6,275 nucleotides of DNA. It comes from CSBr16-57R1 sp041163265. Lineage in GTDB: Bacteria; Actinomycetota; Nitriliruptoria; Nitriliruptorales; Nitriliruptoraceae. The stretch lies in contig JBEARL010000092.1 in assembly GCA_041163265.1 (NCBI GenBank), positions 1 to 6,275 on the forward strand. Reading direction: 5' to 3'. The notes under the pieces were generated by a model, which was not told where the DNA came from, ran no database searches, and saw only the letters and a list, made by a program, of their open reading frames with translations. The first letter of the stretch is position 1. Each line of letters opens with the position of its first letter. The position numbers and the translations under genes are program-made. This document shows, piece after piece, positions 1-5,366 of the stretch.

Positions 1-765
1 GCGTTCCAGCGCACCTACCGGATGACCGACGTGCTGCTCGTCGACGACGTCCAGTTCCTCCAGTCCAAGGAGCGGACCCAGGAGGAGTTCTTCCACACCT
101 TCAACGCGCTGCACAACGCCGAGAAGCAGATCGTCCTCTCGAGCGACCGGCCACCGAAGGCGATCTCGGCCCTCGAGGAGCGGCTGCGGTCGCGGTTCGA
201 GTGGGGGCTGATGACCGACATCCAGCCGCCCGACCTCGAGACGCGCATCGCCATCCTGCGCAAGAAGGCCGAGTCGGACCGCCTGGGCGTCCCCCACGAG
301 GTGCTCGAGGTCATCGCGACCCGCGTCGCGTCGAACATCCGCGAGCTCGAGGGTGCGCTGATCCGCGTCAGCGCGTTCGCGAGCCTCCAGCGCAAGCCGG
401 CCGACACGCAGATGGCCGAGTACGTGCTGAAGGACCTGTTCCCCGACGGCCGCGACCGCATCATCTCGGTCCAGGACATCATCGACGAGGTCGCCGCCTA
501 CTACTCGCTGACCGCGTCCGAGCTCTGCTCGGCGTCGCGCAGCCGGCAGCTGGTCAACGCGCGTCAGATCGCGATGTACCTGACGCGCGAGCTGACCGAC
601 CTCTCGCTGCCCCGCATCGGGCGGGCCTTCGGGAACCGCGACCACTCGACCGTCATGCACGCGACGCAGAAGATCGCGGGCCTGATGACCGAGCGCCGCG
701 CCGTCTACGACCAGGTGCAGGAGCTCACGAACCGCATCACCTCGCAGTCGCGGGGCCGCCGGTGA
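1..765 (+). CDS. dnaA: Chromosomal replication initiator protein DnaA (3' part, 5' end outside window)
   Basis: DnaA is the AAA+ ATPase that binds DnaA boxes at oriC, melts the duplex and directs helicase loading. The frame is open from base 1 and ends at TGA 763-765, giving the last 254 residues, roughly half of a normal DnaA; Walker A lies upstream of the window. Visible in order (window residue numbers): Walker B VLLVDDVQFL (11-20), sensor I region QIVLSSDRPP, the RLRSRFEWGL stretch with the arginine finger, the sensor II helix RELEGALIRVSAFA, and the domain IV DNA-binding helix-turn-helix with the family signature GNRDHSTVMHATQKI (D214-H215-S216-T217). The segment RQIAMYLTRELTDLSLPRIG and the tail ERRAVYDQVQELTNRI resemble actinobacterial DnaA closely. 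An in-frame ATG at 22 is internal, not the start. No defect is seen. Identity is certain; only the true start is unknown. Confidence 0.98.
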   Translation, partial: AFQRTYRMTDVLLVDDVQFLQSKERTQEEFFHTFNALHNAEKQIVLSSDRPPKAISALEERLRSRFEWGLMTDIQPPDLETRIAILRKKAESDRLGVPHEVLEVIATRVASNIRELEGALIRVSAFASLQRKPADTQMAEYVLKDLFPDGRDRIISVQDIIDEVAAYYSLTASELCSASRSRQLVNARQIAMYLTRELTDLSLPRIGRAFGNRDHSTVMHATQKIAGLMTERRAVYDQVQELTNRITSQSRGRR

Positions 766-828
766 GCGCCGCCACCGCCTGCGTGCGAACGGGGGACGAC
801 CTGCGGACGACCGGGGTCGCGACCGGGA

Positions 829-841
829 CGGCTGTGGACGA
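829..841. repeat. Direct repeat copy 1, DnaA-box-like (CGGCTGTGGACGA)
   Basis: First of three same-orientation copies of CGGCTGKGGACGR. Its minus strand contains TCGTCCACA (833-841), one base from the DnaA box TTGTCCACA. It is the best box match in the spacer, and an identical nonamer occurs upstream of gyrB at 5246-5254. Confidence 0.5.
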
Positions 842-858
842 CCGCCGCCGGAGCCGCC

Positions 859-871
859 CGGCTGGGGACGG
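859..871. repeat. Direct repeat copy 2, DnaA-box-like (CGGCTGGGGACGG)
   Basis: Second copy of the 13-bp motif. Eight of its bases (863-870) form the loop of a perfect 7-bp inverted repeat, GCCCGGC at 856-862 with GCCGGGC at 871-877. The structure could be part of the origin or a weak hairpin behind dnaA; there is no T-tract, so an intrinsic terminator is not supported. Confidence 0.4.
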
Positions 872-1002
872 CCGGGCCCGCCATCCCCGGTCGGTCCTCA
901 TGGCGGAGGTGGCCCTGACCTGCGACGATGGGCGTCGTCCACGGTTCCCACAGGGCCTACGACGACGACGCACTGGACTCCTTGAGACCCCGTACTTCGT
1001 AA

Positions 1003-1015
1003 CGGCTGGGGACGA
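1003..1015. repeat. Direct repeat copy 3, DnaA-box-like (CGGCTGGGGACGA)
   Basis: Third copy of the 13-bp motif, just downstream of the least GC-rich part of the spacer and about 50 bp before the dnaN start. The minus-strand nonamer is TCGTCCCCA, two bases from TTGTCCACA. Proximity to dnaN would also allow a role in regulating dnaN transcription. Confidence 0.4.
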
Positions 1016-1063
1016 CGGCCGACACGCACCGCGCACGGTGCTCGCTCCGAGGGGGAGGCAGCC

Positions 1064-2228
1064 ATGAAGCTCACGGTCCCGCGCCAGGACCTGGCCGACG
1101 CCGTCGCCTGGGCGACCCGTGTCGCCGGCGGTCGCGCGCAGCTGCCGGCGCTGACCGGCGTGCTGCTCGAGGCGGCCGACGGCCGGCTGGTGATGCGCGC
1201 CACCGACCTCGAGGTCACGGCCGAGGTCGGCGTCGACGCCCGCATCGCCGAGCCCGGCCGGGCCCTGCTGGCCGCGCGCCTCCTGGCCCAGCTCGTCGCC
1301 CGGCTGCCCGAGGGCGACGTCACGCTCGCCGACGACGGCGACCGGGTCCGCATCGAGTGCGGCCGGGCGAAGTTCCGCGTCCGCCGCATCCCCGCCGAGG
1401 ACTTCCCGAACCCGCCGGCGCTGACGGAGGCCGCGATCGAGGGCAGCGTCAAGGCCCACGCGTTCTCGCGCCTGGTCACGCAGGTCGGCCGCGCGGCAGC
1501 CGCCGGCGAGGACGCCCGCGCCGTGCTGACCGGGGTGAACCTCGAGGCGGCCGACGGCCGGCTGACCGCCGCCGCGACCGACACGTACCGCCTGGCCGCC
1601 CGCTCGGTCGCGTTCGAGAAGGCCGTCGACCGACACGTACCGCCTGGCCGCCCGCTCGGTCGCGTTCGAGAAGGCCGTCGATGGCGCGGCGATCGTGCCG
1701 GCCCGCGCACTCGCCGAGGTCGACAAGGCCATCGCGGCGGGCGGCGGTTCGGACGTCACCGTCGTGCTCGACACCGGGCAGGCCCAGTTCCGCGTCGGCG
1801 ACCGCACGCTGACCACCCGCCTCGTAGAGGGGCCGTTCCCGAACTACCGCTCGCTGCTGCCCGACGCCAGCGAGGTCACCGTCGAGGTCGACCGCGCGCC
1901 GCTGGCCGAGGCGCTGCAGCGCGCCCAGGTCGTCGCGTCGGCCGCCGCCAACACGCCGGTGCAGCTCAGCTTCTCCGAGGGCGGCCTCGAGATCGCGGTC
2001 CAGAACTCGGAGGCCGGCGACGCCACCGAGCAGCTGCCGGCCGACGTCGAGGGCGGCGCGCTCGAGATCGCGTTCAACCCGCGGTACCTCCAGGACGGCC
2101 TCGAGGCCTGCGGCACCGACCGGGTCCGCTTCGAGCTGCGCGACGGGCTGAAGGCGGCGGTCATCCGGCCGGTCGGCGACGACGTCGACGACCTGACCTA
2201 CCTGCTGATGCCGATGCGGGTCAGCTGA
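1064..2228 (+). pseudogene. dnaN: DNA polymerase III beta sliding clamp DnaN, frameshifted by a 52-bp tandem duplication
   Basis: DnaN is the ring-shaped clamp that tethers the replicative polymerase to DNA. The ATG at 1064 is preceded by a strong ribosome site, GGGGGAGG (1051-1058), 5 nt upstream. Residues 1-189 read as a normal clamp: MKLTVPRQDL start, ATDLEV, the FPNPPAL linker, and TDTYRLAARSVAFEKAVD in domain 2. A perfect 52-bp repeat (1575-1626 and 1627-1678) then shifts the frame by +1. The rest of domain 2 and domain 3 continue in the other frame (DGAAIVPARALAEVDKA, GPFPNYRSLLP, end YLLMPMRVS, TGA 2226-2228). Removing 52 bp gives 1113 nt, 370 residues plus stop, the normal family length, with all blocks joined seamlessly. 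As sequenced, the clamp cannot be made by ordinary translation. Because dnaN is essential, an assembly error or a mixed population is more likely than a true pseudogene. A GTG at 1695 could only give a C-terminal fragment. Confidence 0.95.
1575..1678 (+). repeat. Perfect 52-bp tandem duplication inside dnaN
   Basis: Unit 1 (1575-1626) and unit 2 (1627-1678) are identical over all 52 bases, and identity runs 3 bases further (CGA at 1679-1681). The period is 17 codons plus 1 base, so it breaks the frame. Both ends of the ancestral segment carry CGA, which fits formation by 3-nt microhomology or replication slippage. Each copy encodes the same peptide in its own frame, TDTYRLAARSVAFEKAV, which is single in other clamps. 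Absence of any divergence means the event is recent or artefactual. Confidence 0.97.
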
Positions 2229-2233
2229 GCCCG

Positions 2234-3415
2234 GTGCGCGTCCGGCGCGTCGAGCTCGAGGGGTTCCGGTCCTACCGCCGGGCCGCGCTCGACCTCAGCC
2301 CCGGCGTGACCGTGCTGGTCGGCCCGAACGGTCAGGGCAAGACCAACGTCGTCGAGGCCCTCCACCGTGTCGCCGCCGGCGCGTCGCACCGCGTCGCCGG
2401 TGACGGGCCGCTCGTGCGAGACGGCGCCGACGAGGCCCTGGTCCACGTCGACCTGACGACCGACGAGGGTCGCGAGCGCCGCGTCGACCTGCGACTCGGA
2501 CCCGGCGGGACGCGTGCCAAGGTCGACGGGCACGCCGTGCGCCGTGCAGCCGACGCGGTCGGGGTGCTCCGCGCCGTCATGTTCGCCCCCGAGGACCTCG
2601 GCCTGGTCCGCGGCGACCCGGGTGAACGCCGCCGTTGGCTCGACGCGGTGCTCGGCCAGCGCCGCGCCGTCTACGCCGCGACACTCGCCGAGTACGAGCG
2701 GACACTGCGCCAGCGCAACGCCCTGCTGCGTGACCTCCGCGGACGCGGAGCCTCGCCCGGGTCGGCGGCGGCCGAGAGCCTCGCCGCCTGGACCCAGCAG
2801 CTCGTCGCCCAGGGCGCGCCGTTGGTCGCCGCCCGCCTCGCCGCCATCGCCGCGCTGCGCGCGCCGGTGGCCGCCGCGCACCGGGCGCTGACCGGGACCG
2901 ACACCCCCGTTGATCTCGCGCATCGCAGCGAGGTCGACCTGCCGGACGCGGACCCGGAACCGGACGTCGCCGACGTCGCCGCGCGGCTGACGGCCGCCCT
3001 CGCGGCCGTCGCCGACGAGGAACTGCGCCGCGGCCAGACCCTCGTCGGCCCGCACCGCGACGACGTGCTGATCGAGCTCGACGGCCGGCCGGCACGGACC
3101 ACCGCCTCGCAGGGCGAGGCGTGGTCGGTCGCGCTGGCGCTGCGCGTCGGCTCGGCCGAGCTGCTGTCGCAGGCGGGGGACCGGCCGGTGCTGCTCCTCG
3201 ACGACGTGTTCAGCGAGCTCGACGACGCGCGCCGGGCCCGGGTGGCCGCGCTCTGCGCCGGGTTCGACCAGGTCGTGGTCACCGCCGCGGTCGACGCCGA
3301 CGTGCCGCTCGACGGACCCCGCGTCGACGTGCGGAGGGACGAGCACGGCTCGCACCTGACGCCGCGTGACACCACGGGCGACGGTCACGGTCAGGCGACG
3401 GCGGTGCCGGCGTGA
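2234..3415 (+). CDS. recF: DNA replication and repair protein RecF
   Basis: RecF is an SMC-like ATPase that, with RecO and RecR, loads RecA at single-strand gaps and helps restart stalled forks. The product is 393 residues, normal for the family. The N-terminus VRVRRVELEGFRSYRRA is typical, with Walker A GPNGQGKT at residues 30-37, then N38. The ABC-type signature is SQGEAWSVALALR (S292-Q293-G294-E295) and Walker B with the D-loop is LLLDDVFSELD (320-330, D323/D324). The SxGESWS-like signature with W is the form I associate with actinobacterial RecF. The chosen GTG at 2234 lies 5 nt after the dnaN stop and gives the canonical N-terminus; no strong Shine-Dalgarno is seen, so translation is probably coupled to dnaN. 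The upstream frame is open only because the dnaN duplication leaves it without stops. The stop overlaps the dciA start (GTGA, 3412-3415). Confidence 0.96.
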   Translation: MRVRRVELEGFRSYRRAALDLSPGVTVLVGPNGQGKTNVVEALHRVAAGASHRVAGDGPLVRDGADEALVHVDLTTDEGRERRVDLRLGPGGTRAKVDGHAVRRAADAVGVLRAVMFAPEDLGLVRGDPGERRRWLDAVLGQRRAVYAATLAEYERTLRQRNALLRDLRGRGASPGSAAAESLAAWTQQLVAQGAPLVAARLAAIAALRAPVAAAHRALTGTDTPVDLAHRSEVDLPDADPEPDVADVAARLTAALAAVADEELRRGQTLVGPHRDDVLIELDGRPARTTASQGEAWSVALALRVGSAELLSQAGDRPVLLLDDVFSELDDARRARVAALCAGFDQVVVTAAVDADVPLDGPRVDVRRDEHGSHLTPRDTTGDGHGQATAVPA

Positions 3416-3939
3416 CCCCCCGCGAGCTGCCCCGCCACCGCCGTGCCGGCCGCTCGGGCCGCTCCGGTCCGGCCGGGCGCGGCACCCGCCGGCCCGACGG
3501 CGCCGGCCACTGGCGCCGCAGCGACGACGACGGCTGGGACCTCGAGGACCAGGAGGACGCGTCGCGGACGGCGCGCGTGCCGGCCCCGACCCCGGTCGCC
3601 GCCGAGTTCGGCCGGCTGTTCGCCCGGCCCGGCTGGGCCGAGCGGCTGGGCGTCGCGCGGCTGGCAGGCGCGTGGGAGGACGTCGTCGGGCCGGACCTGG
3701 CGGCCCACTGCGAGCCGGTCCGCATCGCAGGCCGGGTCCTGACCGTCCGCGCCGCGACCGGCACGTGGGCCACGCAGCTCAAGTGGTTCACGGTCCAGCT
3801 CGCCGAGCGCGCGCAGGAGCTGCTGGGCGAGGGCAGCGTCACGGAGGTCCGCATCGTCGTCGGGCCCCTCGGTGCCGCCGAACCGCGGCACACTGGTGGG
3901 GAAGGCCCCGCGCCGGACCACGGAGGAGCCCGCCCGTGA
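3412..3939 (+). CDS. dciA: DciA-family (DUF721) replicative helicase loader/operator
   Basis: DciA-type proteins replace DnaC/DnaI in most bacteria and assist loading of the DnaB helicase. The 175-residue product has a DUF721 core at about 60-153: AEFGRLFARPGW, then AGAWEDVVGPDLAAHCEPVRIAGRVLTVRAATGTWATQLKW (W88, V91-V92-G93, H99, P102, W119, W125), the family's W..VVG..l..H..P....G.L.V....W...L pattern. The first 60 residues are low complexity: an Arg/Gly-rich segment (8-36) followed by an acidic one (38-49, SDDDGWDLEDQED region), as seen in disordered tails of actinobacterial homologues. The GTG start overlaps the recF stop, with no clear Shine-Dalgarno, implying coupling. Position after recF is the standard actinobacterial location, often annotated only as DUF721 or Zn-ribbon-containing; no Cys pairs for a zinc ribbon are seen here. 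Confidence 0.88.
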   Translation: MTPRELPRHRRAGRSGRSGPAGRGTRRPDGAGHWRRSDDDGWDLEDQEDASRTARVPAPTPVAAEFGRLFARPGWAERLGVARLAGAWEDVVGPDLAAHCEPVRIAGRVLTVRAATGTWATQLKWFTVQLAERAQELLGEGSVTEVRIVVGPLGAAEPRHTGGEGPAPDHGGARP

Positions 3940-4493
3940 GCGCCGTCCCCGTCGCCGTCGCCGACCGGTTCCTCGGCCTGCTCGCCGTGATCGCCCTGGC
4001 GGCCACGGTCGCGGCCGTCGTGATGCTCGTGACTCGGCGCGTGCCGGCCTGGGCCCCCCGCGCGGCGCTGCCGGCAGCCGCCGCGATCGCCGTCGTCACG
4101 ACGCTCGGGTCGCTGTACTACTCGGAGGTCGCCGGGTACCCGCCGTGCCTGCTCTGCTGGTACCAGCGCATCGCGATCTACCCGCAGGTCGTCATCCTCG
4201 GCGTCGCCGCGTGGCGGCGCGACGCGCAGGTCTGGCGGACGTCGGTGCCCCTCGCCGCGATCGGTGTCGCGATCTCGGCCTGGCACGTCGTCATCGAGCG
4301 CAACCCGGCCCTGGCCGGCCCGTGCGACCCCGACAACCCGTGCACCCTCGTCTGGGTCGAGGAGTTCGGGTTCCTGACCATCCCGACGATGGCCCTGGTC
4401 GCCGGCCTCGCGGTCATCGCCCTTACCCTGCTGGCCCGGCTCGGCGCGGACGACCGCGCCGCGGCGGACGACACCGAGAGGACCCCCGCATGA
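3936..4493 (+). CDS. DsbB/BdbC-family disulfide bond formation membrane protein
   Basis: DsbB-family proteins pass electrons from periplasmic or extracytoplasmic thiol oxidases to quinones, regenerating disulfides. The 185-residue product has about five hydrophobic segments (12-32, 43-62, 75-93, 103-119, 147-169). The first redox pair is C71-LL-C74 in PCLLCWYQRIAIYPQVVIL, which closely resembles the CxLCWYQRI motif of Bacillus BdbC. The second pair is C130 and C136 (CDPDNPC) in the loop before the last segment, followed by EEFGFLTIPTMAL. All four expected cysteines are present, so it should be active. The GTG start at 3936 overlaps the dciA stop (GTGA) and has a good GGAGGA (3922-3927) 8 nt upstream, which decides the start. 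The gene overlaps the thioredoxin-like gene by ATGA. The pair probably works together. Replication genes around it do not explain its function. Confidence 0.9.
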   Translation: MSAVPVAVADRFLGLLAVIALAATVAAVVMLVTRRVPAWAPRAALPAAAAIAVVTTLGSLYYSEVAGYPPCLLCWYQRIAIYPQVVILGVAAWRRDAQVWRTSVPLAAIGVAISAWHVVIERNPALAGPCDPDNPCTLVWVEEFGFLTIPTMALVAGLAVIALTLLARLGADDRAAADDTERTPA

Positions 4494-5161
4494 GCACCGC
4501 GAAGCCCGGCGCCAAGCCCGCCGCGAAGCCGGCCGGGAACCGCGGCCGCACCGTCATCCTCGCCGTCGTCGGCCTCGCGGTCGTCGCGGCCGTCGGCGCG
4601 ATCGCGGTGCTCAGCGTCGAGGAGCAGGCCAGCGTCAAGGACCTCGAGGACATCGCCGGCCCCGTCGAGGTGACCGGCGACCCGCTGCCGCCGCTCGGCA
4701 GCGACGGCTCGGCCGACGCGCTCGAGGGTCAGGGCGTGCCGGCGCCCGGGGCGACCGCGCTGACGATGGCCGGAGAGGAGGTGGCGCTGGGCGCCGGCGC
4801 TGGGACCGGGCAGGTCCTCGTGTTCCTCGCGCACTGGTGCCCGGTCTGCCAGCAGGAGGTCCCGGTCCTCGCCGACTACGTCGCCGCGAACGGTGTCCCC
4901 GCCGGCGTCGAGCTGGTCGCCGTGATGACGGGTCTGGACCCGGGCCGGCCGAACTGGCCGCCGGACGAGTGGCTCGAGCGCGAGGGCCTCGACGCGACCG
5001 TCGTGCGCGACAACGCCGAGGGCGACCTGCTGCGGGCCTTCGGGGTGAACGCCTACCCGGCCTGGGCGGTCGTCGCCGCCGACGGGACGCTGGTCGGGCG
5101 TCGGACGGGCCTGCTGGACGACGCCTCCATCGCGGCGCTGCTGGCGTCCGCGGCGGGCTGA
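4490..5161 (+). CDS. Membrane-anchored TlpA-like thioredoxin-fold protein (CPVC active site)
   Basis: The 223-residue product is an extracytoplasmic thiol-disulfide oxidoreductase by inference. A short Lys/Ala/Pro-rich cytoplasmic tail (2-20) leads into one transmembrane anchor (21-43, TVILAVVGLAVVAAVGAIAVL); no lipobox or clear cleavage site is seen. A linker (44-100) precedes the thioredoxin/redoxin fold with FLAHWCPVCQQEVPVL (C117-PV-C120), a GRPNWPPDEWLERE insertion and the cis-proline loop FGVNAYPAW (P190). The CxxC plus cis-Pro pair is the catalytic signature. ATG 4490 overlaps the dsbB-like stop (ATGA), with GAGAGGA (4476-4482) 7 nt upstream. Adjacent DsbB suggests it is an oxidant or isomerase recycled by that protein (a DsbA/BdbD role), although TlpA relatives are often reductases fed by CcdA; no ccdA is in the window. 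Direction of electron flow cannot be told from sequence. Confidence 0.85.
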   Translation: MSTAKPGAKPAAKPAGNRGRTVILAVVGLAVVAAVGAIAVLSVEEQASVKDLEDIAGPVEVTGDPLPPLGSDGSADALEGQGVPAPGATALTMAGEEVALGAGAGTGQVLVFLAHWCPVCQQEVPVLADYVAANGVPAGVELVAVMTGLDPGRPNWPPDEWLEREGLDATVVRDNAEGDLLRAFGVNAYPAWAVVAADGTLVGRRTGLLDDASIAALLASAAG

Positions 5162-5162
5162 C

Positions 5163-5176
5163 GGCGCGGACGCGCC
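5163..5176 (+). terminator. Weak hairpin after the thioredoxin-like gene, possible terminator
   Basis: GGCGC (5163-5167) and GCGCC (5172-5176) form a perfect 5-bp stem with a GGAC loop immediately after the stop codon. No T-tract follows, only a C-rich run. Hairpins without a U-tract are sometimes proposed as actinobacterial terminators, but such short GC palindromes are common by chance here, so this is weak. Confidence 0.25.
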
Positions 5177-5245
5177 CCGCCCCCAGCGCCCCTCAGTGCC
5201 GCGCGACCCCCTGACCGCCACCCCCCCAGCGGAGCGGCCCCTCGG

Positions 5246-5254
5246 TCGTCCACA
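5246..5254 (+). promoter_or_regulatory. DnaA-box-like site upstream of gyrB (TCGTCCACA)
   Basis: TCGTCCACA differs from the DnaA box TTGTCCACA at one base and is identical to the complement of the best motif in the dnaA-dnaN spacer (833-841). It lies about 40 bp upstream of the TAGACT element, within the loop and arm of a small inverted repeat (GCCCCT 5237-5242 with AGGGGC 5254-5259). It may be an outlying origin box or a DnaA-controlled gyrB operator. Function is inferred. Confidence 0.4.
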
Positions 5255-5291
5255 GGGGCGCTCAGCGGCCGTGGCGAGGGGTGCCCCGCGC

Positions 5292-5297
5292 TAGACT
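5292..5297 (+). promoter_or_regulatory. Candidate -10 element of the gyrB promoter (TAGACT)
   Basis: TAGACT fits the TANNNT/TAGNNT -10 consensus of actinobacterial housekeeping sigma factors and stands out in this GC-rich spacer. No convincing -35 is seen around 5268-5274. A start about 7 nt downstream would give a leader of roughly 60 nt before the gyrB TTG. The same TAG is an in-frame stop that blocks any gyrB start farther upstream. Confidence 0.45.
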
Positions 5298-5353
5298 CGC
5301 GGGCAGCGCAGAGGCCACGGACGGACCCGTCCGGGACCCGCAGCTCCCGTCCC

Positions 5354-5359
5354 GAGAGG
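5354..5359 (+). promoter_or_regulatory. Ribosome binding site deciding the TTG start of gyrB
   Basis: GAGAGG lies 7 nt upstream of TTG 5367, ideal spacing. Between the in-frame stop TAG (5292-5294) and the conserved GyrB core there is no in-frame ATG or GTG, so this site supports the TTG as the true start. Confidence 0.6.
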
Positions 5360-5366
5360 TCCCCGG

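Larger units (their letters stand above)
766..1063. other. Candidate chromosomal origin (oriC) in the dnaA-dnaN spacer
   Basis: This 298-bp spacer between dnaA and dnaN holds no credible gene. It carries repeated motifs that look like GC-shifted DnaA boxes (family consensus TTGTCCACA or TTATNCACA). Read on the minus strand as TCGTCCNCA they are: 802-810 (TGCGGACGA on +), 833-841 (TGTGGACGA), 863-871 (TGGGGACGG) and 1007-1015 (TGGGGACGA). One lies on the plus strand at 935-943 (TCGTCCACG), followed directly by a weaker GTTCCCACA at 944-952. Three of them share a longer 13-bp direct repeat, CGGCTGKGGACGR, at 829-841, 859-871 and 1003-1015. The least GC-rich stretch is about 976-1005 and could be the unwinding region, though it is not strongly AT-rich. 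Position next to dnaA is the classic oriC location, but the spacer is short for an actinobacterial origin. The assignment is inference. Confidence 0.55.

Noticed and set aside
201..1067. Plus-strand open frame running from inside dnaA across the spacer
   Set aside because: It is out of frame with dnaA, has Arg/Pro-rich low-complexity translation and no ribosome site; the spacer is better explained as non-coding.
1620..1690. Programmed ribosomal frameshifting to rescue dnaN
   Set aside because: No slippery heptamer or stimulatory structure is evident, and a simple shift would insert about 17 duplicated residues; the exact duplication explains the break better.
737..1816. Long open frame on the minus strand over the spacer and dnaN
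   Set aside because: Its Arg/Gly/Ala-rich translation has no recognisable domain, it lies opposite a clear dnaN, and it exists because stops are rare at high GC.
2198..3388. 396-codon open frame on the minus strand opposite recF
   Set aside because: It is a mirror of recF codons with a composition typical of antisense frames; recF has all its motifs on the plus strand.
3886..3900. Possible internal promoter (CACACT-like -10) ahead of the dsbB-like gene
   Set aside because: No -35 partner was found, the site lies within dciA coding sequence, and the overlapping genes make a separate promoter unnecessary.
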